DNA from: Haematococcus lacustris
Lineage: Eukaryota > Chlorophyta > Chlorophyceae > Chlamydomonadales > Haematococcaceae
NCBI GenBank assembly: GCA_030144725.1
Contig: JASKMD010000019.1
Span: 3,408,179 to 3,472,178, forward strand
Reading direction: 5' to 3'
DNA: 64,000 nt
This document shows positions 22,002 through 34,298 of this stretch, in pieces. Each line of letters starts with the position of its first letter. Within the stretch, counting starts at the first letter, position 1. The translations under genes and the position numbers were made by a program. The notes beneath the pieces are model-generated. The model did no database searches. It was not told the DNA's origin and was given only the letters and a program-made list of their open reading frames with translations.

Positions 22002-24640
22002 CTACTGTGCCTCAGCAGGCTGTTCCTGGGCCTTGGGTGGCTTGTCTCGCAGCCGCTTGTAGCCCAGGCCAGGGTACTCCTTGCCCTTGGCTGGTAGCTT
22101 CCCCTGCTCTGGACAGTAGCACAGCTCCAGCGGGCGCCACCTGCTCTCCCCAATGCGCTGCATGTTCAATGCTGCATTGCAGTCCCTGTCCAGCCACCTT
22201 CCTGGCTGCGGTACTGGCTTGGCTTTGTCAGCCTTGCCCTGGGCCTTGCCTTATCCCTTGGTGGACTGGCTGGGCTCAGCTGCCTGCTCAGCCTCGGTGC
22301 GCTTGTTGCGCTTGGCTGGAGGGGGAGTGCTGGGTCCTGGCTCTGAGGCTGCTGCCAGTGTGGCTGCCTGGCTGCTGCGTGGGGCCTGTGGGGGCTTACG
22401 GGGGGCCACTATCGGGCACCACATCAGGCCCCGCACTGGCAGGTCACGCTGCTGGCTCCAGGCTGGGCGCAGCAGGCGCAGGTCCACCTGCCCTGCTGGG
22501 GGCTTCCAGTCCGCACGCCTGGTGGGCTGCTCATGGTCCAACTCCTCCTCACAGTGCTGCTTGCCATTCACTGCTGAGCTGACCCGGGTGGTGCAGTGCT
22601 CATCCACTAGCACTACCCTGCCCCGCCACTGGCCTGCGCCCCTGGGCCTGCACACCACCTTGCAGCAGGCCCGCAACACCGCATCAGCACCCCACCCTCC
22701 CCCAGTGTCAATGCCAGCAGCGCCAAAGAACACAACCAGCTACTTGGCATGCCCATGGCGCTCCATGGACACCTTCGCCATGTCCTCCTCCAGCTGCAGT
22801 CATGCACACAAGGCACACAGATGGTGGCTGACATGGTGGCACCAGGTTAGGCATGGCACAGTCCACTACTCTTTCACGTCATGCCCACCACCTCTCAGTC
22901 CCTTACCCTCCCTCCCACCCACGCACCCCCACCTTCTTGAAGAACTGCTCCTCGGTCCTGGGCTCCGTACAGCCGCAGCCACTTTTGTGCCCATTTGGGT
23001 CCAGGTACACCTCCCACACCGCATCCCAGGTTGCCAGGGTGACGGTGATGTGCTTCAGGTTGGCCACCAGGGAGGTGCCGGCTGAGCTTGCTGCTGCCAG
23101 GTGCTGGAGGTGGGGCTTAATTGGTGCTAGCCATCGCTCGGTGTCGCGGCGGGAGTTGTTGAGGCCGCTGGCATGCTTCACCTGGCCCTTGGTCAGCTTT
23201 CACCGGGCCAGCTAGTCAGCTACCAGCTACCTGCAGGGACCCTTGCTTCTTCATGCCCAGTAGGCGGCGGTGCTTGTCGGCCTCCTCTATCAGGTCAGCC
23301 ACATGCGTCTTGTCCAGGTTGGCGGCCTGCAGCTCTGAGCTCTGGGCGTTGATGACATACCCGCACGCCATCTTGATGAACAGCTGAGCCTCCTCGCCGC
23401 TACAGTTCAACCGGGCCCTGGCTGCCTTGGCGTATAGCTTGACCAAACGCTCTGCATGTGCATGCAGGCCAGGCCAGGTCAAATCAGGTCAGGTCAGGTC
23501 AAGTCAGGTCAAGCCAGGTCCAGGTCCAGGTCCAGGTCCAGGTCCAGGTCCAGGTTAATGACAACACCATCACTTGCCTGGGTTGGAGTAGTGCTGCTGC
23601 ATGCTGACCGCCAGCTGCATGAAGTGCGCTCCAATTGTGTTAGCGTCACCCCTTAAGTTGATGTTGCCCAGCTCCTGCAGCTTGGCCAGGAGCTCCTGGT
23701 TGCTTGGGTCCTCAAAGACGGGCATGAGCATGGGGTGGCGACGCTGGTTCTTGCGCACAAGCCGCCGCTGCAGCTGGTTGTAGAACGTCAAGAAGTTCGG
23801 GTTCGCGAAGAACTGGCTGAAGTCCTTAAGCTGCCTGAGCATCACGCTGTCAAGGGGCAAGGGAGGGCCAGTGGGTGCTGCGGGTGCAAGGGCTGCCAAC
23901 CGGGCGCTGCCAAGTTGGGGTGGGCTGTGTGCCAAGTTGGGGTGAGGCTCCGAGTCAGACTGTGACTCCGGCTCAGAGTCGCAGTCTGACTCGGAGTCAG
24001 AATCACAGTCCAACTCCGTGCTGGCAGGCTGGGCAGGGGCAGGCTGAGCAGGGGCAGGCTGGGCAGGGGCGCGTGGGGGGAGTGGGGGGAAGGGGGGTGC
24101 ATCAGGGGCTTGGGAGGGCTGCACGGCTGGAGGTGTGGGTGCACATGCATACCCCGGGGTGGGGTAGCCCACCAGGCAGGTCAGAAATATACGCAAAACA
24201 AAAAGCGAGGCGATGACTTGAAGCTGAGAGTGCACTTCAGCCCTCAGCTGGAAGTGCGCCATTAGCTTGCGCTTAGTCTTTTCGCGGCCGCGCAGCACAG
24301 CGCCACCCGGGACTTTGATGGCCTGCGGCCAAGCACAGTTAACATTTGCCAGGCCACTTTGACAGGCCAAGACACGATGCGGGGACACAAACAGTGCGGG
24401 GACACACAAGGCGGGGGCGGCCTTTCACCTGGCGCCTGCTCGTTGCCCAGCCATCCCGGCGCTCCTGTCGTTGTTCCCTTTGAAGGGGACGAGACGCTGC
24501 GATGGAACCAACAGGAGCGACGGGTTATTACACAGCGCGTAACTCACGTAGCTCACAGTCGGCTAGGGACACGAACCTTTCAATTTCTTTGTCGGCCCCT
24601 GCTTCTGCTTGGCGATGCTCTTCCCCTTCCTCTTAGTCAT
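22002..24640 (-). pseudogene. Fanzor-like gene, family C, RuvC-I exon deleted and two stops
   Basis: Minus-strand exons: 24640-24577 (starts MTKRKGKSIAKQKQGPTKK, a basic nuclear-localisation-like leader), 24496-24429, 24322-23578, 23451-23231, about 23200-22937 and about 22796-22002. The third ends at a GC donor (GCAAGT) whose phase fits. Exon 3 has an acidic stretch (DCDSDSESDCDSEPESQSD). After exon 4, only about 40 bp separate it from the segment LTKGQVKHASGLNNSRRD, which aligns with sequence after RuvC-I in copy 2; the RuvC-I exon is gone. RuvC-II (VVLVDEHCTTRVSS) and RuvC-III (WLDRDCNAALNM) remain. In-frame stops occur near 22741 and 22253. It is probably non-functional as a nuclease. Confidence 0.82.
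23476..23556 (+). repeat. AGGTC/AGGTCC microsatellite in a Fanzor C intron
   Basis: Imperfect AGGTC pentamers followed by CCAGGT hexamers within the intron 23577-23452. It is the same pentamer that forms the long array at 30284. Confidence 0.85.
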
Positions 24641-26579
24641 CACGCGATGTATATTAAGACGGGCGGTGGCCTTATGAAGCAAGTTGGGTTACAGAGAAAT
24701 TCATGGAGTGGTGATCATCCCACCATGGCCCAAGGCTCAAGGAAAGCAAGCGGTGATGGCCCAGAAGTACCAGTCATCAGCCCCCTTGTCCCTCACTAGG
24801 GCCTCCATTTGAGCCGGATCAGAAGTACCTACTAGCATACACTATCAGCCACTAGTAGCCACCAACTAGATCCGGCTCAAACAGTAAACCCAGTGCACAT
24901 GGCACATGAGCCGCCTACCACCTACAATATTGCCTGACCCGAGGGCTATAGCGTAGAGTTGGCATGACAAAACATGCACTAATTGTAAGCTATAGCGGAG
25001 TTTCATGTACTACAGTCGGGCGTTCCCAACATGGGGTTGGTAATGTTCATGCAAGTACTCTATCAATACTGCACTGTTTTCGATAGCGTTTGTCACATTG
25101 GCAGCCGTAACTTATTCCGCGTAATCTGACCATCAGCGCTAGCCATTGGAGTCTTTGCTCGCGTACTGCCACATGTGCCCGCGAACAAATCACATCGGCG
25201 AGACGGGTCTCCTTGGCACGGTGAGCCGCATCGCTGTGGCCCCATCTACCTAGCGTAGTGAGCTGGTTGTGCACACATGGAATGTCCGGCTGACACCCAA
25301 CGCGATGCCTACCGAGCGTGCAGGGCGCCTAGACGGGGTGAATGAAACATATATTCGTACTCGCTTCCGCCGAATACAACATTTGGGTCGGCGCACACTA
25401 AGGTATCACCGGGTTACACCCCCCTCCTCCACTGTGTCCTCCACTGTGTTGCACCCGCTGCATCACAAGAAAATGGCTACGAAATCTTTGTTCCTTACCC
25501 ATTGGCGCACCTGTTGAAACAAACCGCACAACAAACAGGCCAGGCCTCGTTCAGTTTGACAGCTTCAAAGTTACATCATCATCACTAGGCTGGTTCAAGG
25601 CCACGGCATGCAACGACTCACCATGCCCGCCCCCCCTTTACCTATCATTGCAGGAGCCCACCTCATTGAGCCTGACCACCACCTCCCAGCCCTTCCCCTC
25701 GCCCCCTCCCCAAGCACACCCCCTCCTAGCCCACCCCTCCCAGCCCACCCCTCACAGAGCACCACTGTGGGGTGGCTGTTGAGCTATGAAACTTTGCACG
25801 CAGGTGGATGGCATGTAGGGGAGTGTAACTCTGAGAGGAGCCGAGTCAAAACTCAGTCATGGTGTGGTGCTGTGTGACTGACTGCATGGCTCTGGCCTTG
25901 AGATCGGCTAAGGGAGTTGGCGGTCACAGACCAAAGTGAGCGTTTGGCTTATCTGAGTATGAGCGTTTGTAACACTGTTCTAGAGGAGCTTAACCTAGTA
26001 AGTAGCATACTGTAAATCAAAATGGTCGAGCTGTGGCATTGCCCTCCAGGTATGGGGAGGAGGTGGGCTCAGTGTCACATTTCCGCAACCGCTTTCCGAT
26101 TCGACTGCTGCTGTCGACGCGCATGCTCGTTTAGAGCAACCTAAGCGACGCGGGTGGTCGTAGCGATGACTGCATGCTCCGCAACGGCTCAAATTTGAAT
26201 CACTAACTTTGATGCTTTGCTGTGCACGGCCTACTGACTGCATAAATATTCTGGATGGGTGAAAGGTAGCTGGCCGGGTTGGCTACATTGTGAATCATCT
26301 AGCATATTATTTGGCGCAGTGAGTGCAGAGTTACAGCCGTCCTACTACCAGGGGTCGGTTTCCTGTCATTTTTAAACAGTTGGGAACACCTACAGCCGTG
26401 ATTCAGACAATACTTTGCAGCTTAGTTTGTTAGTTTGTCCAGCTCCTCCTCCTGCGTTGGACCAGTCATCAGCCCAGCAGGAACTAAGTACCATGAACAG
26501 AGCAGAGCAGCGCCGCCAGCGTTAGAACAGAGCAGCACCACCAGCTGCTTCATGAGGATAAGCATGAGAAGTCCAAACC
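24641..26579. other. Intergenic, no gene recognised
   Basis: Contains a block related to 21780-21990 (24780-25010), a small inverted repeat at 24808-24881, and AT-richer unremarkable sequence. Short open frames such as 25269-25517 resemble nothing I know. Confidence 0.5.
24808..24881. repeat. 74-bp unit with perfect 13-bp inverted ends
   Basis: TTTGAGCCGGATC at 24808-24820 is the exact reverse complement of 24869-24881, with a 48-bp spacer. It sits inside the block related to 21780-21990, which lacks it, so it may be a very small inserted fold-back unit. Confidence 0.6.
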
Positions 26580-26592
26580 TCGACACCCGAAA

Positions 26593-26749
26593 TAATGAGA
26601 ATTTGCATGACTTCATGTTGAGCCCATGTGCACCTTTGTTTGTGCACCTTGCTTTGAAGTGCGTTACAGAAAGTCCCGAACCCCTAGAGGGGGAGGGCGG
26701 CCTAGCAGCCTAACGGCTGACGGCTTAAGCGGTGTAAGCCACATCATCA
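26593..26749 (+). mobile_element. 5'-truncated L1-type retrotransposon 3' end
   Basis: 157 bp matching the 3' end of the copies at 45129-45413 and 60232-61035, ending with a CATCAT-type tail. It is flanked by the 13-bp direct repeat TCGACACCCGAAA at 26580-26592 and 26750-26762, the mark of target-primed insertion. Confidence 0.9.
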
Positions 26750-26902
26750 TCGACACCCGAAACACGACGCCTATGGTAATGACCCCGCAATGACTGATGC
26801 ACCACAGCCCGTCACGGCAGGGGCCTGGCCCTGTGGCAGGGAGGCCTCATAGCCATGTCCACCCAGGTGGTTTCAACAGCATGGCCACAACACATAGGCA
26901 AT

Positions 26903-27128
26903 GCCAGGCCAACAAAACTTATTCAACAAGGAACAACATGTTGGGCTGTGGGTAATCTCACTCAGCTACTACAAACACGTTGTAGCATCCTCGGTCGCAC
27001 CCTTGATGACTGCAAACCCCAAGTCGATGGCACGTTCCAGGGGCAAACCCCCTGACCACTGGGCTACTCATCAAAACTAACAGCTTGAATGCTTGTGAGG
27101 CTAACAGCCTGTGCAAACTACTAGGGCC
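26903..27128 (-). other. Conserved 3' flank of Fanzor family B
   Basis: This sequence downstream of the Fanzor B stop recurs at 50362-50583 next to the other family B copy, with roughly nine bases in ten alike by eye. The match begins near CCAACAAAACT, suggesting the element end. Non-coding conservation directly after a TnpB-family stop makes it a candidate guide-RNA region (inference). Confidence 0.6.
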
Positions 27129-28995
27129 TTATGCATTGTTGCGGGCCCGACCATCAATGCCCCGCCGGTACTCTGCAGCCCGGTGCAGCCTCTGCCTGAC
27201 CTTGGGCAGCCGGTCATTGACCAGCTTGTAGCGCTGCTGGTACTCCTTGCCAACGGGGGGCAGGGCCTTCAGGTCCGTCCAGCTGCACAGCTCCAAGGGG
27301 CGCTGCATGCTCTCCCCAATGCGCTGGAAGTTCAGGCAGGGGTTGTGACTGGGCCTGACTGGACCTGTGACTGGGTCCCGCTGTGCATGCGCAGCCTTGA
27401 TGGCCTGGGTGACACCGGGGTCCACCCCCACGGCTATGTGGGTGGCTGGGCTGTAGTCGCTCGTGGCTGTGAGCTCACGCCCTATGAAGGGCAGCTCCAC
27501 TGCCTCATGGACTGCCTGGCTGCGCACAAAGTGAACACTAATGCTAACCCCATCCGTCTCTACCCTACGGGCAAAGTCCCACCCACTGTTCTGCAGCTGG
27601 CTGTACTGGATGAACCGCTGCCAGTGGGGCAGGCTGTCAGCCTCAAACCTGGCCCGTGTCAGGGTGTCCTGACCCAGGTCAGCCAGCAGGCCACGCAACA
27701 CCCTGTCATCGATGACAAAGTGCCTGGCCCGAACCCCCACCATAGGGAGCATGGTGAAGGGGAGCGGGCAGGTGCGGCGGCGGCGGCTGTTGCCATGGGG
27801 TTGGGCATGGGGGGCTATCTGCCAGGCCTCTAGGCAGCGGTTCAGAAACAGGACGTACCGCACCCTGTTCTCTATGGGCAGCCAGCCTGCACCCCCCTTC
27901 CCTATCGACTCTACTCCCGCCTCCCACTCAGCCGGCAGCCCCAGCAGCCCCCTGTGCCAGACTACCTCTTCCCGCCACCCATCCTGCCGTAGCACACTAT
28001 TGGGTGGCAAACGCCACTTGTGCTCCTGGTCTGGCTGGCTGTAGTCAAGCCTACCTAGCACCAGTTGGGTGAAGTGCTTCTTTGCCTCCTTGCTGAAACC
28101 TCCTGCCACCACCCCTACTGCCTTGGCCCACCAGCTGATGAAGCGCTGCGGGTGACGGTAGAACTCTGTGATGCTTGTGATGATTTTGGTGGCGTTGGCA
28201 TTTAGGGAGTTGTTGTCACCTTGCAGGTGCACCTGGTCCAGCTCCTGAAGCTTGGCAACTGGCCAGGCACTGCTGGGCTGCTCAAACACGGCCACCTCAC
28301 CGGGCAGCAGCCTGATGCGGCTGTGGTGGGGGCCACGCATCAGGTGCTCCTGCACACTTGCATTGGTGAGCAGGTCCATGGCAGCCTTGATCTGTGGCAG
28401 CAGGCTGGGGTCTTCGACGTCCAACTGAACTGGGGGGGGCAGCTGGGCTGGGGGGGCTGCACTGCGGGGTGAGCAGCGTGTGGGGAGGCGGGGGTGAGAG
28501 TAGGGAGGGCAGGCTGGGTCAGGTGGGGGAGGGGGGCATGGGGCTGGACCTGCTGCTGGGAAGCCTGGTGTGGGCTGGCCTAGGAAGGACTGGAGCAGCA
28601 TGGTCAGCGACATGACCGCTGACAGGCAACACTGCATGCTGCCCATGGTCATGCGCTGGTTGGCCTGTGCCACCACTGCGTCGACTTCCTCTGGGCTGAG
28701 GTGAGGCTGCGCTGCCTCCACAAGGCCTCGAAAGGCTGCCTTGATAACCTGGCGCCGCTCTGCGATCACTTCCTGCTCACCCTGTCCCTGCCCCTCATCC
28801 TCTTGCTGCCCGCTGCCACTGGCACCTGCATTACGTGGGACGGCACAGCACACGCGCAGAACTTGATGCGCGGAGGCGGAATGTCGCGTGGACCACACTG
28901 CGTCGCGTCGTGAGGGGGGCCTAGCCTTCCGTCGAGCTCAGTGGCTTACCGGCTGCGGGGGAGACGGGGCGCTTGCGTTTACTTTTCGGCGGCAT
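27129..28995 (-). CDS. Fanzor-like protein, family B, lacking RuvC-II (580 aa, 2 exons)
   Basis: Exon 1 is 28995-28950, encoding MPPKSKRKRPVSPAA (basic leader); exon 2 is 28825-27129; the GT-AG junction is in phase. The long N-terminal and central parts are intact (helical region with YRHPQRFISWWAKAV, LFLNRCLEAW, FVIDDRVLRGLL). RuvC-I is present as HIAVGVDPGVTQA. Directly after AHAQRDPVTG the frame jumps to NPCLNFQRIGES, the region just after the RuvC-III Asp. About 200 residues, including the RuvC-II Glu and the zinc finger, are absent, and the RuvC-III Asp position reads Ser/His (PSHN instead of RDTN). The frame is nevertheless open to the normal C-terminus. It is either a decayed copy or a nuclease-dead derivative. 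Confidence 0.82.
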
Positions 28996-30160
28996 CTCAG
29001 GGATTTAGCAACACCATCCAAGCGTGCTAGGTGGGGCATCAGGTCGCCATTCAACCGGAGTGCCGGCAACCGGAGTGGGGCGAAAATGAGATCCATTACA
29101 CAATCCATTACACAATCTTGCACAATCCATGTGAGTACAGGCCCTGCTCAAGCCAGGCTACTTCAGCAGTAGGCTATGTCAAACATAGGCAATGCAAGGC
29201 AGGACCTGCAGGACTCAAAGTTTCAGGCTTTCTCGCCTGCCCGGCCCCTCCTTCTCCATGCTCCTGCTCCACTCCCTCTCGATGTTCCTGAAACCCTGTT
29301 TCCCGCTAAAGGCCACTCAGGCTGCTCGTGTGGCCCCAGACTGGAGACCCAAACACTCAGGCTGAAACCCATGCCAGTTGTCCCTCCTTCATGTCCAGCT
29401 CCTGGTCTCCAAGTGTTCACTCTCATAACTCTCACCACATGCCCTCCTGCCTCTTCCTCTCTGCCTGCCACACTGCCATCTTACTGAGGCTGAACTGAAA
29501 GGGGTTCACACTGGAAACCGGCTGTAGAGCCAGCAGGTTGCAGCTGCCTGGCCAACTCGCCAGGTATGGGCAGCTGGCGCCCTGTGAGACAAGCTGACGG
29601 CTGTGGCAGGTGCGCGTAGCAGGGCTGGCCTGGCCTGGCTGCCCTCACTTAATCTCCCGCTTTGCTTTCAACCCCACTGAGGCCAGGTCTGCCGGGATGC
29701 TCCTCTGCGGGCCAGGCTGGCTTGGCTCGCAGGTTCAATGCCTGGGCCACGGTGGCAACCCTACAACGCAGCAAAGTCCCCAAACGACCACCTGGCCAAC
29801 CACCTGGCCAACTACCAACCAACTAAGCAAATGGCTGGAATCACGCATGTGTACACACCACACTGAAAGTGCAGTGATGTGTGTTGTGATGTTGGTGTTC
29901 GTCATAGAAGGCAAGGGTGGCCCTTGCCTCAAAAGCTTGGGACTGGCACTCAATTGTGTCATGTCAATGCGGTGCAGCAGCATGGCAATCACTGCTGCAG
30001 ATGTCGCCACTGTAGGCTGCAGCAGTCGCCACTGCATGGCTGTGGTGACAGCCTGTGCATGGTGAGTGACTCAGTGTTGGTGGCAGAGTCAGCAGTGGGG
30101 GCAGCGGCAATGGCAGCGGCAACAGGAGCAGTGTGCTGGGCAGCTGCAGGCTTGGTGGGC
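28996..30160. other. Intergenic, no gene recognised
   Basis: Upstream flank of Fanzor B and downstream flank of the Mpv17 gene. Only short repeats such as CCATTACACAAT near 29093-29118 stand out. Confidence 0.5.
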
Positions 30161-33100
30161 TCACCAGTCACTCTGACTGCGCGCAAAGCTGAGGAAGGAG
30201 GCGTCCAGGATGGTCATCACGTTAACCGCCAGCAGCTGGTGGGCCACTGGCACCCTTATGAAGTTGACAGTCTGTGGGTCGAGTCAGGTCAGGTCAGGTC
30301 AGGTCAGGTCAGGTCAGGTCAGGTCAGGTCAGGTCAGGTCAGGTCAGGTCAGGTCAGGTCAGGTCAGGTCAGGTCAGGTCAGGTCAGGTCAGGTCAGGTC
30401 AGGTCAGGTCAGGTCAGGTCAGGTCAGGTCAGGTCAGGTCAGGTCAGGTCAGGTCAGGTCAGGTCAGGTCAGGTCAGGTCAGGTCAGGTCAGGTCAGGTC
30501 AGGTCAGGTCAGGTCAGGTCAGGTCAGGTCAGGTCAGGTCAGGTCAGGTCAGGTCAGGTCAGGTCAGGTCAGGTCAGGTCAGGTCAGGTCAGGTCAGGTC
30601 AGGTCAGGTCAGGTCAGGTCAGGTCAGGTCAGGTCAGGTCAGGTCAGGTCAGGTCAGGTCAGGTCAGGTCAGGTCAGGTCAGGTCAGGTCAGGTCAGGTC
30701 AGGTCAGGTCAGGTCAGGTCAGGTCAGGTCAGGTCAGGTCAGGTCAGGTCAGGTCAGGTCAGGTCAGGTCAGGTCAGGTCAGGTCAGGTCAGGTCAGGTC
30801 AGGTCAGGTCAGGTCGTCAGTGTCACAGCAGCAGGGACATTGGCGCTAGGAGCGAGGCAGCACATACCAAGCCCTGGCCCTGACCCTGACCCTGACCCTG
30901 GCCCTGACCCTGGCCCTGACCCTGACCCTGACCCTGGCCCTGACCCTGGCCTGTGGCCACGCTTGCCCAGGCAGTGCAGATCAGCAAGTCACCTGGAACG
31001 CGGGCCAGATGGCCAGCTCAGCAAGGTAGGTGGGTATGAAGTCCTTGGTGACCTTGTCCTTCAAAGTGCTCCTGTCAGCCAGGGCAGACACAGCCGACAT
31101 GTCACCTGCCAGACCCCTGGGCCCACCTGGAGTAGAGCCCATGCAAGAGTGTAATTGTCATCCTAGCGGGCACAATCCGTGCATGCTGTCATGCTCCTTG
31201 CATGGTGGTCGCCAGGCGTGCTGACTCAGCGCAAGCAGCATTAGCATAGCCATCACTCCACCATCAGCATTCACAGATGTCGCCAGTCATCATGCAGGAA
31301 GTACACCTTCAGTGTTGTCTGACACAGTGACAATGACAGAAAGCTAGTTAGGTGAAGTCAGGAGCTGAGGAGGATTCTAAAGGGGGCCTAGCACGGCCTC
31401 GTGGTGTGAGGGCTGATAGAGGCAAAACCGTGTCCAGGAGGGTGGGGAGGTGTGGACAGGTGCGACTGCACTCACCACCCACTACCGTCAATGACAAATG
31501 AGCCCCAGGCATAAAAGGCCAGCACGTAGATGGGGCCTGCACACCAGGCACGCTGCAGTTGTTACTACATGCAGTCACACAGTCATTGTATGGTCTTAGA
31601 AGGATACGTTCTAACACTCTATGAGCATGGCATGAGTAGAACATGCTTAGCCTAAAAACTTGCTCAGGCGGCTATTTGTGTTTGCATTGCTGCTGAAGTG
31701 GGTCACTGTGGTGGCAGTGAAGCTGGGTCAAGGAAGCTCATGGCCCTGCACCTCCTGCCCTGGCCCACTTCCACACTCCCCCTGTATTAGACATTGAGTG
31801 TAGGACACACGATATGTCACACAATGTGTCACACCATGTGCCACATGATCATTCACACGATGTGTCACACGATGTCACACTGGGGCATAGCTGGATTGGA
31901 GTGCGGCAAGGTGGGCTGCTTGTCTAGCAGACTGAGCTACGACAAGCTCAGGCAAGGGGAGTCAATGCAGTAGGGAGATAAACAAAACATGAGCCAAGGC
32001 CATCAGCCCACCCAGTAGCAGGAACAGGTGACTCAGCACTCCTGCACCACTCCAGAAGGCTACTTGAAACTGGGAATGGAATGCAGCAGCCATGGACATG
32101 CAAGTAGCATGTGAGACGTACACTTGTGCACAACAATTACACAGCCATGCAGGTGTGGGGCAACGGAGTCCCATGATGCGCCCCAGAGTCGCCAGCAGCT
32201 ACACCAGCACCACTGACAGGTCCTAGCTGCTCCCCTGTACGCCCTCTCTATGGCAGAGACATGTGCTGCAGTTTTAAACCACTCCCCTGGCCCCCTGGCC
32301 CCACACCTCACCGCACCAGACGGCTGGCAGATGAGACGCGCCAAGCCATCATGCAGGGGCTACACAGGCTTCAACCATGCAAGCGCACACCCATGCAAGC
32401 TCACACCGAGGCAAGCATTCACCCATGCCAGCCCATTAAGGACTCTTGCTCACCAAGGATGAGGGTGTCAGCCAGGACCTTGGCCCCGACATAGCGGGCG
32501 GTGCCAGGGGATAGTAGCTTGCGTGCAGCCACATCCAATCCTAGGTACCAGAAGTGGCCTGAGCAGCAACACCATGCATGCGCCTGTCCATGTGGGCGTG
32601 AGTCGGTCAGGGTTCAAGTTCTGGAGACGGCACCCAGGTGGGTAGGTCAGGTGTCCACAACATGGGCCAACCTCCATGCTAACCCGCATGTGCTGTCACA
32701 GCTCTGGTGAGCAGGGCGTTGTGCAGGTGAGCAGGGCATTGTGCTGGTGGCACACATGGGGGCTGGTGGCACACAGTGGGGTGCCACTGGCTTAGTATGT
32801 GCTGCATTGAGGATACAGCGGGTGTGGGCTGCAGTCTGGAAGAGTGGCCTCCAGTATGAGGTTGAGCAGGCAGTGGAGTCAGGAACAATGGAGTCAGGAT
32901 GCACAGCCAGTCTGATACCTGCCTGACCAGAGGAGCAGTGCCGGCCTAATGAGCAGAGTTAGGAGGCCGCTGTGTGTACAAGTGCACGTGGCACTGCAAG
33001 TGGGCCTAAGGCTCTGATCCCCACGAATGGTTATCCTGCACCCCCTCATCCTCACAGCACCTCTGCTTGGCCTTCGTCATGTAATGTTGTTGCTGCTGCA

Positions 33101-33473
33101 GGCCATGCCTCCTTAGATCCAGGACATCAGGTGCTTTCAAACACACTAACAAGAGCTCACCAACTGGCCCCATGAAACCAGCTCCGAAAGCAGCCGTCAG
33201 GCCCAACCTGCGCTGGTCCACATGTTTCCGCTGCTCAGCATATCTTTGTGCCACTAAGTCTGCACACATACACGCACTGGCAACATGCATGTAACATGTG
33301 TACAACACATGCTAGAATTCAGCACCTGCAGCTGCATCAATGTCCATGACTATACCTCCTAATCCCCAGAGCGCCGCTGACGTCAATGCTTGGACCGCCA
33401 CGGGCCGCTTGGTTAATTGCGCCTCGTAACCTCGCCAAAGTGCACGGCCGTGGCCTCCTAGTTGCCAGGCCAT
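30161..33473 (-). CDS. Mpv17/PMP22-family membrane protein (198 aa, 6 exons)
   Basis: Small integral protein of mitochondrial or peroxisomal membranes; members are thought to be channel-like, with exact substrate unknown. Exons are 33473-33356, 33259-33161, 32558-32454, 31536-31486, 31105-30993 and 30271-30161. All are GT-AG and the phases sum exactly to 199 codons. Family landmarks: an N-terminal amphipathic helix ending in LTSAALWGLGD-LVAQ, FMGPVG-HFWYLGLD, KVLADTLILGPIYVL, LKDKVTKDFIPTYL and LAIWPAFQTVNFIRVPVAHQ, then VNVMTILDASFLSF. The length fits the family. The terminal SQSDW may instead be read past a possible donor at 30163, giving a different tail. The last intron holds the 530-bp (AGGTC)n array. 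Confidence 0.93.
30284..30814 (+). repeat. (AGGTC)n pentanucleotide array, about 106 units
   Basis: Essentially perfect AGGTC repeats filling most of the last intron (30272-30992) of the Mpv17 gene. A (CCCTGA/CCCTGG) array follows at about 30873-30950 in the same intron. Confidence 0.98.
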
Positions 33474-34298
33474 CGTCAAGTTGTTACGTTTCTCATGCGA
33501 GCAGGCTGTGCTGGGCAAGTCGACCCTGATGAGCAGGTAGGCCGGATGCAGCCCACATCGGCATTCAATGCGGCTGGTAACGGTGCAACCGCAAAATTTG
33601 TAGCCTGCTGTATCCCGGTGCTTCGCGGGGTCTGCAAGGGGAGGCACGTTCCATACTTATTCGTAGGTCTCCCCGAGCTTCTTGCTCAGGTTCCCCAGTC
33701 GACACCTTTGCTGCTAGTGGTGCAGCGGTGGTAATGGGTTGAACAGTGCCCAGCAAGCCGACAGAGTAGCATCTGTCATTTACAAGGCGCCTGTAGGCAT
33801 CTCCACAGGGACGTGGATCAGCATTTGATCCCTAGAAGCCTCATGCCCTCCTCCAAACTATAGCAAGAGTCGTGATCAAAGACAAGTTGCGAGCTCATAT
33901 CCGTGACGGTTGGCTGCGAGTCCTTAGTCCTAGCCCTGGTGCTGGGAGCCTAGTGCACCGCTGGTGAGAACACCTCCCACTACCAGCTTGAGCCACTGCA
34001 CTAAGCTCTTGCTCGCACACATCCGCTTGGTGAGAGGGGTTGCTTTCTGCAGCTGAGCTATTGCCGCCCATCAAGCGCATCAGCTGCTTGTCAGTCACAT
34101 ACAATTATTCCTGGCCTGGCCTGCCCGGCTTTAGCATGGCGGAGCGCCCAGCCCAACTGCTCGGAAGGGGCATGGTCAGGCCAGGTCATGTATGTGGTCT
34201 GGTCATATGCAGGTGGGCAGGGCAAGGCAAGGCAGGGCAGGGCAAGTCAGTTTTCCTGATGTGGTTGCTTGCTGAGTACATCAAGCCCCTCCAATAGG
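33474..34298. other. Mpv17 5' flank and left flank of a Fanzor fragment
   Basis: No coding sequence recognised. Bases about 33990-34080 resemble 21660-21760 (AGCTCTTGCTC[A/G]CACACATC), a Fanzor C flank. A GGCAAGGCAGG run occurs at 34215-34245. Confidence 0.45.

Noticed and set aside
30873..30950. Telomere-like CCCTGA/CCCTGG tract
   Set aside because: Not the TTTTAGGG or TTAGGG type used by green algae, short, and internal to an intron.
30210..31154. Open frames of repeated QVRSG pentapeptides
   Set aside because: Pure translation of the intronic AGGTC array; the real gene there is Mpv17 on the minus strand.
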